Part shown: one piece after another, positions 34,580 to 43,533 of the stretch
How the letters are laid out: each line of letters begins with the position of its first letter
How positions within the stretch are numbered: position 1 is the first letter of the stretch
Assembly: GCF_015712165.1 (NCBI RefSeq)
Contig: NZ_JADPZX010000001.1
Span: 2,852,001-2,916,000, forward strand
From: Streptomyces spinoverrucosus
Lineage (GTDB): Bacteria > Actinomycetota > Actinomycetes > Streptomycetales > Streptomycetaceae
Length of the DNA stretch: 64,000 nt
Direction of reading: 5' to 3'
Position numbers and translations under genes: made by a program
The notes under the pieces: generated by a model
What the model saw: only the letters and a program-made list of their open reading frames with translations
The model's database searches: none
Told to the model about the DNA's origin: nothing

Positions 34580-36205
34580 TCAGCTGACCTTGATCTCGTT
34601 GTAGACGGGGACGCTGAACGGGTTGAGCCGCACGTCGGACAGCCGCTCCGAGTAGCCGGCGCTGCCGTTCTGGTACCAGAGCGGGATGGCGGCCATGTTG
34701 TCCCGGACGACCTCCTCGGCCTGCTGGAAGGCCGTCACGGCCTTGGCGGTGTCGGTCTCGGCGTTGGCCTTGTCGACCAGGTCGTCGAACTTCGTGTTGC
34801 TCCACTTGCCGTCGTTGGAGGAGGCGTTGGTGTAGTAGAGCGGCTGGAGGAAGTTCTGGATCAGCGGGTAGTCCATCTGCCAGCCGGCGCGGAACGGGCC
34901 GGTCATCTCGCGGTCGGTGATCTGGCCACGGAAGTCGGCGAACGTGCCGACGGGGTTGCTGACGCAGGCGCGGTCGTTGTCGAGGGCGTTGTTGATGGAG
35001 TTGCAGACCGCGTCCACCCACTGCTTGTGCGAGCCGGTGTCCGCGTTGAACGTGATCCTGACCTGGCCGCCGGGCAGCCCGCCGCCCTCCTCGATCAGCT
35101 TCTTCGCCGCCGCCGCGTCGTACTCGCACCACTCGCCGCACAGCCCCGCCTTGTAGCCGCCGTCCTCGCCGAGGACCGGTGAGGTCCAGTCGGTGGCCGG
35201 GGTGCGGGTGCGGTGGAAGATGGTCTCGGTGATCTGCTCGCGGTTGATCGCCCGGGACAGGCCCTTGCGGACCTTGTCCATGCCGGGCCTGTTCCAGTTC
35301 TTGTCGTAGTAGGGGAAGGCGAGGGTCTGGAGGATGCCGGCCGGGGTGTTGAGGTAGCGGTCGCCGAGGTCCTTCTTGACGTTCTTCAGCTGTGCGGCGG
35401 GGACGTCGTCGACGAGGTCGAGGTTGCCGGCCATGAGGTCGGTGTAGGCGGTGTTGTTGTCGGTGTAGACCTTCAGGTCCACGCCGCCGTTCTGCGCCTT
35501 GTCGGGGCCGGGGTAGTCGTCCCGGGCGCGCAGCGACATCTGGGAGCCCTTGACGTACGAGTCGACGGTGTACGGGCCGTTGCCGACGGGCTTGGCCAGC
35601 CAGGCGTCGTGGTCGTCGAAGAAGGCCCGGGGCAGCGGGGCGAAGGCGGCGTAGCCGAGGGTGTCGGGGAAGCTGGAGAACTTCTGGCTCAGCCGCACGG
35701 TGAAGGTGCGCTCGCCGGTGACCTTCAGGCCGGACAGGGTCTCGGCGCTCTGCTCGCCGCCGCCCTCCGGGTGCACCTTGTCGTAGCCCTCGATGTAGCC
35801 GAAGAAGTAGGCGTTGCGCTGGTTGTTCTTCAGGCTCGCACCGTAGTTCCAGGCGTCGACGAAGGACCGGGCGGTGACCTTCTCGCCGTTGCTGAAGGTC
35901 CAGCCGTCCTTGACGGTGATGGTGAAGTTCCGCGAGTCGGTGGTCCTGATGCTCTCGGCGAGCATGTCCTCGGCCTTGCCGGTCCCGGGGTCGTACTTCT
36001 TCAGGCCGCGGAAGATCATGTCGAGGACCTTGCCGCCCTGTACCTCGTTGGTGTTGGCCGGCTCCAGCGGGTTCTGCGGGTCACCCCAGGAGGAGCTCAG
36101 TACGGCGCCGGTGTCACCGCTGCCGCCGCCCCCGCCGCAGGCTGTGCCCACGAGGGCGAGCGCCGCCGCGCATGCGACCCAGGTGGCGTGCGTGGCTCTG
36201 CGCAT
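34580..36205 (-). CDS. Cluster 1 oligopeptide-binding lipoprotein (SBP family 5)
   Basis: A 541-residue extracytoplasmic peptide-binding protein. Signal peptide with lipobox LVGTAC, a glycine linker (GGGGGSGD), then the OppA fold (PQNPLEPANTNE ... WTFSNGEKVTARSFVDAWNY). ATG at 36205 with GAGGAGG seven bases upstream; the in-frame ATG at 36220 overlaps that SD region. First gene of cluster 1, divergent from cluster 2. It is similar in layout to the cluster 3 lipoprotein, but clearly diverged, as expected if the clusters import different peptides. Confidence 0.93.
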   Translation of the reverse strand: MRRATHATWVACAAALALVGTACGGGGGSGDTGAVLSSSWGDPQNPLEPANTNEVQGGKVLDMIFRGLKKYDPGTGKAEDMLAESIRTTDSRNFTITVKDGWTFSNGEKVTARSFVDAWNYGASLKNNQRNAYFFGYIEGYDKVHPEGGGEQSAETLSGLKVTGERTFTVRLSQKFSSFPDTLGYAAFAPLPRAFFDDHDAWLAKPVGNGPYTVDSYVKGSQMSLRARDDYPGPDKAQNGGVDLKVYTDNNTAYTDLMAGNLDLVDDVPAAQLKNVKKDLGDRYLNTPAGILQTLAFPYYDKNWNRPGMDKVRKGLSRAINREQITETIFHRTRTPATDWTSPVLGEDGGYKAGLCGEWCEYDAAAAKKLIEEGGGLPGGQVRITFNADTGSHKQWVDAVCNSINNALDNDRACVSNPVGTFADFRGQITDREMTGPFRAGWQMDYPLIQNFLQPLYYTNASSNDGKWSNTKFDDLVDKANAETDTAKAVTAFQQAEEVVRDNMAAIPLWYQNGSAGYSERLSDVRLNPFSVPVYNEIKVS

Positions 36206-36262
36206 GGGGTGCCTCCTCATGAAGGCGCTGGCTTCAGCGCCGCGCTGATCCCTTACCGGCCA

Positions 36263-36282
36263 CTATCGATCCGGAATGGATC
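36263..36282. promoter_or_regulatory. Palindrome and -10 box between clusters 1 and 2
   Basis: GATCC-GGAAT-GGATC (36268-36282) overlaps a minus-strand GATAGT (36268-36263) that could be the -10 of cluster 1. A regulator bound here could block the promoter. The 300-bp gap 36206-36506 contains no gene. Confidence 0.45.
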
Positions 36283-36431
36283 ATTCGCATGTCGGTTCCA
36301 CCCGTCCGAGTCCATACTCGCCCAAAACGGGCATCAGCCCGTCACCAGGGAGACTTCACAGGTCTGGACCACTGGTGATCTCGGTTCGGTCAACTTGTCG
36401 TTTCCGCAGGCCACCAGGGGTGCAGGCGCCA

Positions 36432-36459
36432 TTGACGGGCCCGGAGCGCCGCTGATAAA
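36432..36459 (+). promoter_or_regulatory. Candidate promoter of peptide ABC cluster 2
   Basis: TTGACG (36432-36437), 16 bases, GATAAA (36454-36459), about 47 bases before the cluster 2 start codon. Confidence 0.45.
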
Positions 36460-36506
36460 CACCGGGAATCCGTCCGTGAGCGAGCGATGACGCGAGGCCA
36501 GGTCCT

Positions 36507-38351
36507 ATGAAGCGACACGATCAGAACGGCTCCCCCCGCAGACTCCGACCCCGCGCGCCCCGTACCCTCGCCGCCGTCCTCACCGTGTCGGCGGCCCTCC
36601 TGGCACCGCTCGGTGGGCCCGCGCCCTCGCAGGCCGCGGCGGCGGACGGCAAGAAGGTCCTCACCGTCGCGGTGGCGCAGAGCGTGGACTCGCTGAGCCC
36701 CTTCCTGGCGTCCCGACTGGTCAGCACGAGCATCCACCGGCTGATGTACGAGTACCTCACCAACTACGACCCCAAGGACGCCCGCGCGATCCCGGGTCTG
36801 GCCACCAAGTGGACGCCGTCCGCCGACAAGCTGACCTGGACGTACACGATCCGCTCCGGCACCAAGTGGTCGGACGGCAAGCCGGTCACCGCCGAGGACG
36901 CGGCCTGGACGTTCAACAAGATGATGACCGACGAGGACGCCGCCACCGCCAACGGCAGCTTCGTCACCAACTTCAAGAAGGTGACGGCCCCCAGCCCCAC
37001 CGAGCTGGTCATAGAGCTCGACAAGCCGCAGGCCACCATGGCCGCCCTCGACGTGCCGATCGTGCCCAAGCACGTCTGGGAGAAGGTGAAGGACTTCTCC
37101 AAGTTCAACAACGACACCCAGTTCCCCGTTGTCGGCAACGGTCCGTTCGTCCTCACCGGCTACAAGGCCGACAGCTATGTGCGGCTGGAGCCCAACAAGG
37201 AGTTCTGGCGCGGACCCGCGAAGTTCGACGAGCTGCTCTTCAGGTACTACAAGGACGGTGACGCGGCCGTCGCCGCCCTGCAGAAGGGCGAGGTGTCCTT
37301 CGTCAGCGGCCTGACGCCCGCTCAGACGGCGGCGCTTCAGGGCCGGCCGGACATCAAGGTCAACGACGCCCCGGGCCGCCGTTTCTTCGCCCTGGCCACC
37401 AACCCGGGCGCGCGGGCCGCGAACGGCGAGAAGTTCGGCGACGGCCATCCCTCCCTGCTGGACCAGCGGGTGCGGCAGGCGCTGTTCATGGCGGTCGACC
37501 GTACGGCCCTCGTCGACAAGGTCTTCCAGGGCCACGCCGTCGAAGGCGAGGGGTACATCCCGCCGCGCTTCTCGACGTACTACTGGAAGCCGTCGGCACA
37601 GCAGAAACTCGCCTACGACCCCGCCGAGGCGGCCCGCCTCCTCGACCAGGCCGGCTACCGCGAGAACGGCGACGGCAAACGGGTCGGCAAGGACGGCAAG
37701 CCGATCAACTACCGCATCCTCTGCCACGCCACCGACCCCAACGACAAGGCCGTCGGCCAGTACCTCAAGGAGTGGTGGGGCGACCTCGGCATCGGGGTGA
37801 CGCTCAACTGCCTCGACAACGTGTCCGACCCCTGGCTGGCGGGCGAGTACGACCTCGCCTTCGACGGCTGGTCCGTCAACCCCGACCCGGACTTCGTGCT
37901 GTCGATCCACACCTGCGACGCCCTGCCCGCCACCCCCGACGACGTGGGCGCGACCGACAACTTCATCTGCGACAAGACGTACGACGAGCTGTACGCCAAG
38001 CAGCTGGCCGAGTACGACCCGGCCAAGCGGGCGGACCTCGTCAAGCAGATGGAGTCGCGGCTGTACGACCTGGGGTACATGAACGTCATGGCGTACCCGA
38101 ACGCGCTCGAGGCCTATCGCACGGACCAGATCGAGTCGATCACCACCATGCCGGCCGAGGCGGGCAACATCTACGGTCAGGACGGCTACTGGAGTTGGTG
38201 GTCCGCGGTACCGGCCGCCTCCGACGACTCCTCCGGCGGCTCGGGCTCGACAGGCGTGATCGTGGGCATCGCGGCCGGTGTGGTGGTCCTTCTCGGCGCG
38301 GGCGTGTTCTTCGGGCTGCGGCGGCGGGCGACCGCCGAGGACCGTGAGTAG
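36507..38351 (+). CDS. Cluster 2 peptide-binding protein, C-terminally membrane-anchored (SBP family 5)
   Basis: A 614-residue solute-binding protein. It has a Sec signal peptide (LAAVLTVSAALLAPLG ... PSQAAAA) but no lipobox cysteine. Instead a Ser/Gly linker (DDSSGGSGSTG) leads to a C-terminal membrane helix (583-604, VIVGIAAGVVVLLGAGVFFG) and a basic stop-transfer tail (LRRRATAEDRE). The binding fold is intact (LTVAVAQSVDSLSPF, KWSDGKPVTAEDAAWTFN). The second anchor mode is unlike the lipoproteins of clusters 1 and 3. First gene of a five-gene plus-strand operon. SD weak (CCAGG). Confidence 0.92.
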   Translation: MKRHDQNGSPRRLRPRAPRTLAAVLTVSAALLAPLGGPAPSQAAAADGKKVLTVAVAQSVDSLSPFLASRLVSTSIHRLMYEYLTNYDPKDARAIPGLATKWTPSADKLTWTYTIRSGTKWSDGKPVTAEDAAWTFNKMMTDEDAATANGSFVTNFKKVTAPSPTELVIELDKPQATMAALDVPIVPKHVWEKVKDFSKFNNDTQFPVVGNGPFVLTGYKADSYVRLEPNKEFWRGPAKFDELLFRYYKDGDAAVAALQKGEVSFVSGLTPAQTAALQGRPDIKVNDAPGRRFFALATNPGARAANGEKFGDGHPSLLDQRVRQALFMAVDRTALVDKVFQGHAVEGEGYIPPRFSTYYWKPSAQQKLAYDPAEAARLLDQAGYRENGDGKRVGKDGKPINYRILCHATDPNDKAVGQYLKEWWGDLGIGVTLNCLDNVSDPWLAGEYDLAFDGWSVNPDPDFVLSIHTCDALPATPDDVGATDNFICDKTYDELYAKQLAEYDPAKRADLVKQMESRLYDLGYMNVMAYPNALEAYRTDQIESITTMPAEAGNIYGQDGYWSWWSAVPAASDDSSGGSGSTGVIVGIAAGVVVLLGAGVFFGLRRRATAEDRE

Positions 38352-38356
38352 CGTTC

Positions 38357-39382
38357 ATGGCCGCTGACGCAGCATCCGCACGGGTGACGAAGACAGAGCG
38401 CTCCGGCACGGGATATCTGCGCTACGGCGCCGGCAAGCTCGGCGGCGCCGTGGTCTCCCTGTTGGCCGTCCTCGTCACCAGCTTCTTCCTGTTCCGGCTG
38501 ATCCCCGGCGACCCGGTCAAGTACATGACCGGCGGCCGCCAGGTGTCGAACGAGCAACTCGCCGCGTACCGACGGGAGTTCGGCCTCGACCTGCCGCTGT
38601 GGCAGCAGTTCACGGACTACTGCCACAAGGCCCTCACCGGGGATCTCGGCACGTCGTACCAGTTCCGCGCCCCGGTCATCGACAAGATCACCGAGGCGCT
38701 CCCGAACACCCTGATCCTCACCGGTACGGCGTTCGTCCTCTACACCGCGCTCGGCGTCGTCCTCGGCACGCGGTCGGCATGGCGCCACGGCCGCCTCGGC
38801 GACCGGCTGAACACCGGCCTGGCGCTCACCCTCTACTCCATCCCGTCCTTCTGGCTGGGACTGCTGCTCATCATCGTGTTCGCGGTGGGCCTGGGCCCGA
38901 TCCCGGGCCTGTTCCCGACCGGTGGCATGGAGTCCGGGGGTGAGGAGGGCTTCGCGTACGTCCTCGATGTCGCCCACCATCTCGTGCTGCCGGTGATCAC
39001 CCTGGTCGCCGTCGAGTACGGCCAGACCCTGCTGGTCACCCGCTCGGCGCTGCTCGACGAGATGGGCAGCGACTATCTGACCACCGCGCGCGCCAAGGGC
39101 CTGAAGGACGATTTGGTCCGGCGCCGGCACGCCGTGCCCAACGCGATGCTGCCGACGGTGACGCTGATCTTCGTGAACCTGGGCCGGACGGTGGCGGGTG
39201 TGATCCTCGTGGAGACCGTCTTCTCCTGGCCGGGCCTGGGCGGACTCTTCTACCAGGCGCTGAGCGTGCCCGACCTCCCGCTGGTCCAGGGCCTGTTCTT
39301 CGTCTTCGCGGCCGCGGTGATCGTGATGAACACGCTGGCCGATCTGATCTATCCGCTGCTCGATCCCAGGGTGGCCCGATGA
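38357..39382 (+). CDS. Cluster 2 peptide ABC permease (OppB/DppB type)
   Basis: A 341-residue permease with six helices and an EAA loop (TTARAKGLKDDLVRRRHAVPN). It has an N-terminal cytoplasmic extension of about 25 residues. The ATG lies five bases after the binding-protein stop and has no good SD of its own, so translation is probably coupled. Its stop overlaps the next start as ATGA. Confidence 0.93.
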   Translation: MAADAASARVTKTERSGTGYLRYGAGKLGGAVVSLLAVLVTSFFLFRLIPGDPVKYMTGGRQVSNEQLAAYRREFGLDLPLWQQFTDYCHKALTGDLGTSYQFRAPVIDKITEALPNTLILTGTAFVLYTALGVVLGTRSAWRHGRLGDRLNTGLALTLYSIPSFWLGLLLIIVFAVGLGPIPGLFPTGGMESGGEEGFAYVLDVAHHLVLPVITLVAVEYGQTLLVTRSALLDEMGSDYLTTARAKGLKDDLVRRRHAVPNAMLPTVTLIFVNLGRTVAGVILVETVFSWPGLGGLFYQALSVPDLPLVQGLFFVFAAAVIVMNTLADLIYPLLDPRVAR

Positions 39383-40296
39383 CGACCACTGACACGCCCG
39401 CACCGGCGGGGTCGCGGACGCTCGCGTGGCAGCGCCGACGACAGTCCGCGGCCCGTTTCTGGAAGAACTACCGCACGCACCGCGCGGGCCTGTTGGGTCT
39501 CGCCGCCCTCGCGCTGTTCGTGCTGGCCGCGCTGACCGCCCCGCTCACGGTCGGTTCCGACGTGGCGAACGTGACGGACGCGCCGGGCAGCCCGATGGAG
39601 AGCCCGAGCGCCGAGTTCCCGCTGGGCACGGACCGCTTCGGTCGCGACCTGCTGGGCCTGCTGATCTGGGGCTCGCGGGTCTCGCTCCTGGTCGGACTGC
39701 TGGCGGCGGTGCTCTCGGTGGTGATCGGAGCGCTGGTCGGCATCACCGCCGGGCACTTCCGCGGCGCGTACGCCACCGTGCTGATGCGGGTCACCGACTG
39801 GTTCCTGGTGATGCCGACGCTGGTGCTCGCCATCGCCCTCGCCACCGTGATGTCCCGTTCGCTCGGCACGGTCGTGCTGGCGATCGGCGTGACGACCTGG
39901 CCGACCACGGCCCGGCTGGTACGGGCGCAGACGCTGGCGGTCGAGTCGCGGCCGTACATCGAACGCGCGAAGGCGCTCGGCGGCGGGCACTGGCACATCA
40001 TGTCCAGGCACGTCCTGCCCAACGTCATGCCGCTGGTGCTGGCACAGACCACCCTGATGATCTCCTCCTCCATCCTCGCCGAGGCGACCCTCGCCTTCCT
40101 GGGCCTGGGCGATCCGACGGTGGTGTCCTGGGGCGGCATGCTCCAGGAGGCGCGCGAGGCGGGCGCGGTCAGCTCGGGTGACTGGTGGTACCTGGTGCCG
40201 CCGGGCATCGCGATCGCCGTGATCGCGCTGGCGTTCACGCTCTGCGGACGCGCTGTGGAGTCCGTTCTCAACCCCAGGCTGGGGGTGGCCCGTTGA
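39379..40296 (+). CDS. Cluster 2 peptide ABC permease (OppC/DppC type)
   Basis: A 305-residue permease: N-terminal OppC segment (FWKNYRTHRAGLLGLAAL), six helices, EAA loop (ERAKALGGGHWHIMSRHVLP) and conserved C-terminus ESVLNPRLG. The ATG overlaps the preceding stop (ATGA) and its own stop overlaps the ATPase start (TTGA). Confidence 0.93.
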   Translation: MTTTDTPAPAGSRTLAWQRRRQSAARFWKNYRTHRAGLLGLAALALFVLAALTAPLTVGSDVANVTDAPGSPMESPSAEFPLGTDRFGRDLLGLLIWGSRVSLLVGLLAAVLSVVIGALVGITAGHFRGAYATVLMRVTDWFLVMPTLVLAIALATVMSRSLGTVVLAIGVTTWPTTARLVRAQTLAVESRPYIERAKALGGGHWHIMSRHVLPNVMPLVLAQTTLMISSSILAEATLAFLGLGDPTVVSWGGMLQEAREAGAVSSGDWWYLVPPGIAIAVIALAFTLCGRAVESVLNPRLGVAR

Positions 40297-41282
40297 CGCT
40301 GCTGGAGGTCCGGAACCTGGAGGTGACCTATCCGGGCGGCGCGGCCGCCGTGCGGGGCGTGGACCTGACGCTGGCGGCGGGGCAGAAGCTCGGCATCGCG
40401 GGCGAGTCCGGCTGCGGCAAGTCGACCCTGGCGCTGGCCCTGCTGAGGCTGCTGCCGGCCGGGACCCGGATCACCGGGTCGGTGCTGCTGGACGGCGAGG
40501 ACGTGCTGACCATGCGGTGGGGGCGGGTGCGCGCGGTGCGCTGGGCGGGCGCCTCGATCGTCTTCCAGGGCGCGATGCACTCCCTCAACGCCGTGCACCG
40601 CGTCGGCGACCAGATCGCCGAGCCGATCCTGCTGCACGGCGGGGCGACCAGGGCGGCGGCGCGCAGAAAGGTGGGTGAGCTGCTGGAACACGTGGGGCTG
40701 CCGCCGGCTCGGGCGAGCGCGTACCCGCACGAGCTGTCGGGGGGCCAGCGGCAACGCGTGATGATCGCCATGGCGCTGGCCTGCGACCCCCGGCTGGTCG
40801 TGGCCGACGAGCCGACCACCGCCCTGGACGTGATGATCCAGGCCCAGATCCTGCGCCTGATCGAGAACCTCGTCGCCGAGCAGGACCTCGGCCTCGTCAT
40901 GATCAGCCACGACCTGGCGGTCCTCGCCGACACCTGCGACCGGCTCGCGGTGATGTACGCGGGCCGGGTGGTCGAGGAGGGTCCGGCCCGGGAGGTCTAC
41001 GAGGAGGCGCGCCACCCGTACGCCGAGGCGCTGTCGTCCGCGTTCCCCCGGATCGGCGACCCGGCGTCGAGATTCGCCCCGCGCGGCCTGGCGGGCGACC
41101 CGCCGGATCCGTCGGATCTGCCGTCGGGGTGCGCGTTCCACCCGCGGTGCCCGGCGGCACTGGCGCAGTGCGCATCGGTGGATCAGCTGCTGCGGGAGGC
41201 GGGACAGGACCGCAGGGCGGCCTGCGTCCATGTGACGACGACGGCACCGGAGGCGGAACTGGACGCGAGGAGCCGCACATGA
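40293..41282 (+). CDS. Cluster 2 peptide ABC ATPase (OppD type)
   Basis: A 329-residue ATPase with Walker [10 protein letters not shown], signature LSGGQRQR, Walker [13 protein letters not shown] and the C-terminal motif [10 protein letters not shown] place the start at TTG 40293, which overlaps the permease stop as TTGA, with GGGGGTGG upstream; the protein then begins TLLEVRNLEVTYPGG, the normal family start. The longer frame from 40185 is antisupported because it would lie inside the permease. Confidence 0.92.
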   Translation: MTLLEVRNLEVTYPGGAAAVRGVDLTLAAGQKLGIAGESGCGKSTLALALLRLLPAGTRITGSVLLDGEDVLTMRWGRVRAVRWAGASIVFQGAMHSLNAVHRVGDQIAEPILLHGGATRAAARRKVGELLEHVGLPPARASAYPHELSGGQRQRVMIAMALACDPRLVVADEPTTALDVMIQAQILRLIENLVAEQDLGLVMISHDLAVLADTCDRLAVMYAGRVVEEGPAREVYEEARHPYAEALSSAFPRIGDPASRFAPRGLAGDPPDPSDLPSGCAFHPRCPAALAQCASVDQLLREAGQDRRAACVHVTTTAPEAELDARSRT

Positions 41283-42271
41283 CCGCACCACCGGCGCCGC
41301 TGCTCACCGCGCAGGGCCTGCACGTGACCTTCCCCGGCCGCCACGGCGCCGCCCCCGCCCATGCCGTGGACGGCGTCGAACTCGACATCCGGCCCGGCGA
41401 GATCGTGGCGCTGGTCGGTGAGTCGGGCTGCGGCAAGACGACACTCGCCCGGGCGGTGCTCGGCCTGGTGACACCGACCGCGGGAGAGGTCGGCTTCGCC
41501 GGGGAGCGGCTGACGTACACCTCCCGGGCCCTGAAGGCGTACCGCAGGCGCGTGCAACTGGTGCTGCAGGACCCGTCCGGCTCGCTGAACCCACGGCACA
41601 CGGTGTACGACGCGGTCGCCGAGGGCCTGCGGATCCACGGGTACGACGGGGACGAGCGGGAGGCGGTGGCTCAGGCCCTGTCCCGGGCCGGGCTCCGCCC
41701 ACCCGAGCGCTTCTTCCTGCGCTACCCGCACGAGCTGTCCGGAGGCCAGCGGCAGCGGGTCGTGATCGCGGGCGCGCTGGTGCTGGGGCCCGAACTCGTC
41801 GTCGCGGACGAGCCGGTGGCGTCCCTCGACGCCTCCGTGCGCGGCGAGATCCTCGCCCTGCTGCTGCGGCTGCGCGACGAACTGGGCCTGGCCGCGCTGG
41901 TGGTCACCCACGACCTGGGCCTGGCGTGGAACATCGCGGACCGGGTCGCGGTGATGTACCTGGGCCGGATCGTGGAGACGGGCGCCGTCGAGCAGGTGCT
42001 CACCGCACCGCGACACCCGTACACCCAGGCCCTGTTGTCGGTCGTGCCGGAGGCTCCCGGCGACCCCGTGGTCCTCACCGGCGAGCCCCCCGACCCCACG
42101 CGCATCCCCTCCGGGTGCCGCTTCCACGCCCGCTGCCAGATCCTGGCGAGCGGCGAGGCGGAGGCGGCGGGCGTCGCGGACGCGTGCCGGACGCGGGACC
42201 TGGAGGTGCTGGACGGGGACGGCGGGGCCCAGGTGGCGTGCCACTGGGCGCGGGCGCGGGTCACGACGTGA
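41279..42271 (+). CDS. Cluster 2 peptide ABC ATPase (OppF type)
   Basis: A 330-residue ATPase with Walker A GESGCGKTT, signature LSGGQRQR, Walker B LVVADEPVASLD and a C-terminal GCRFHARC motif. ATG overlaps the preceding stop as ATGA; SD GAGGAG. It is visibly less similar to the OppF proteins of clusters 1 and 3 than those two are to each other. Last gene of cluster 2, closed by a strong hairpin. Confidence 0.93.
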   Translation: MTAPPAPLLTAQGLHVTFPGRHGAAPAHAVDGVELDIRPGEIVALVGESGCGKTTLARAVLGLVTPTAGEVGFAGERLTYTSRALKAYRRRVQLVLQDPSGSLNPRHTVYDAVAEGLRIHGYDGDEREAVAQALSRAGLRPPERFFLRYPHELSGGQRQRVVIAGALVLGPELVVADEPVASLDASVRGEILALLLRLRDELGLAALVVTHDLGLAWNIADRVAVMYLGRIVETGAVEQVLTAPRHPYTQALLSVVPEAPGDPVVLTGEPPDPTRIPSGCRFHARCQILASGEAEAAGVADACRTRDLEVLDGDGGAQVACHWARARVTT

Positions 42272-42292
42272 CGGGGCGTGCGGCCCTGTCCT

Positions 42293-42340
42293 GAAAACGC
42301 CGGTGACAACCGCGGTGAAATCAGCGGTGAAAACGCCGGT
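42293..42340. repeat. Four tandem 12-bp repeats
   Basis: GAAAACGCCGGT, GACAACCGCGGT, GAAATCAGCGGT, GAAAACGCCGGT, head to tail, immediately before the terminator stem between convergent clusters 2 and 3. The first and last units are identical. Confidence 0.7.
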
Positions 42341-42372
42341 TCCCGGCACCTGGGTGAGGTGCCGGGAACCGG
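42336..42372. terminator. Bidirectional terminator between clusters 2 and 3
   Basis: Perfect 15-bp stem CCGGTTCCCGGCACC / GGTGCCGGGAACCGG with a 7-nt loop, between genes ending at 42271 (+) and 42385 (-). Confidence 0.88.
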
Positions 42373-42384
42373 TGAAAGGGTCCG

Positions 42385-43533
42385 TCACGCCGCGTGGACG
42401 ACGTCCTTCTCCTCGGCGAAGTGGCACGCCGACTCGTGTGCGGCCGGGGTGTCCGCGCCGCGCAGGCGCTCGGGGACCGCGAGGAGCGGGACTTCCTCGG
42501 CGCACTTGTCCTGGGCCTTCCAGCAGCGGGTGCGGAAGCGGCAGCCCGAGGGCGGGTTGGCCGGGGACGGCACGTCGCCGGTGAGGATGATCCGCTCGCG
42601 GTGCTCACGGGCCTCGGGGTCCGGCACCGGGACCGCCGACAGCAGCGCCTGGGTGTAGGGATGCGTCGGGTGGTCGTAGATCTGCTCGTCGGTGCCGATC
42701 TCGGCCATCTTGCCGAGGTACATGACCCCGACCCGGTCCGAGATGTGCCGGACGATCGACAGGTCGTGCGCGATGAAGATGTAGGAGAGGTTGAACTCGT
42801 CCTGGAGCTTCTCCATCAGGTTGATGACCTGCGCCTGGACGGACACGTCCAGCGCGGAGACCGGCTCGTCGCAGATGATGATCTCGGGGTTCAGGGCCAG
42901 GCCGCGGGCGATGCCGATGCGCTGGCGCTGACCGCCCGAGAACTGGTGCGGGTAGCGGTTGATGTACTCGGGGTTGAGGCCGACGACCTTCAGGAGCTCC
43001 TGGACCCTGCGGCGGCGGTCGCCCTTCGGGGCCACCTCGGGGTGGATCTCGAAGGTCTCCCCGATGATGTCGCCCACCGTCATACGGGGGTTGAGCGAGG
43101 TGTACGGGTCCTGGAACACCATCTGGATGTTCCGCCGGACCGCCTTCAGCGCACGCCCGGACAGCTTGGTGATGTCCTGGCCCTTGTAGAAGATCTCGCC
43201 CGCGGTGGCCTGCTCCAGCATCATCAGCAGCTTGGCGACCGTGGACTTGCCGCAGCCGGACTCGCCCACGATGCCCAGGGTCTCCCCCTGGTACAGGTCG
43301 AAGGAGATGCCGTCGACGGCCTTGACCGCGCCGACCTGGCGTTTGAACAGGATGCCCTGGGTGAGCGGGAAGTGCTTCACCAGGTTGCGGACCTGCAGGA
43401 TCGGTTCGCCCCGCTCGGCCGGCGCCTCGATCGCGGCGACCGCCTCCGTCTCGGAGTGGGCGTCGACGACCTCGACCTCGGAGACGTTCGGCGTGGCGTC
43501 CTGCGGCTCGTCGGTCTTGCTGAGCTCAGCCAT
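42385..43533 (-). CDS. Cluster 3 oligopeptide ABC ATPase (OppF/DppF type)
   Basis: A 382-residue ATPase. An acidic N-terminal extension of about 40 residues (not in the cluster 1 copy) precedes the domain with Walker [10 protein letters not shown], signature SGGQRQR, Walker [13 protein letters not shown] and C-terminal GCRFRTRC. From ILQVRNLVKH onward it is close to the cluster 1 ATPase, with DNA runs of about 40 identical bases. The ATG overlaps the preceding gene by eight bases (ATGGCTGA). It may be the BldK importer's KE subunit, given that typA lies next to the operon, but the gene order differs from published bldK. Confidence 0.93.
   Translation of the reverse strand: MAELSKTDEPQDATPNVSEVEVVDAHSETEAVAAIEAPAERGEPILQVRNLVKHFPLTQGILFKRQVGAVKAVDGISFDLYQGETLGIVGESGCGKSTVAKLLMMLEQATAGEIFYKGQDITKLSGRALKAVRRNIQMVFQDPYTSLNPRMTVGDIIGETFEIHPEVAPKGDRRRRVQELLKVVGLNPEYINRYPHQFSGGQRQRIGIARGLALNPEIIICDEPVSALDVSVQAQVINLMEKLQDEFNLSYIFIAHDLSIVRHISDRVGVMYLGKMAEIGTDEQIYDHPTHPYTQALLSAVPVPDPEAREHRERIILTGDVPSPANPPSGCRFRTRCWKAQDKCAEEVPLLAVPERLRGADTPAAHESACHFAEEKDVVHAA

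Noticed and set aside
36507..42271. Cluster 2 as a horizontally acquired island
   Set aside because: GC content and codon use look like the neighbours, there are no integrase, direct-repeat borders or tRNA sites, and its proteins are ordinary actinobacterial Opp types. Its inverted placement is noted instead.
42293..42340. CRISPR-like array
   Set aside because: Units are 12 bp and head to tail without spacers; there are no cas genes.
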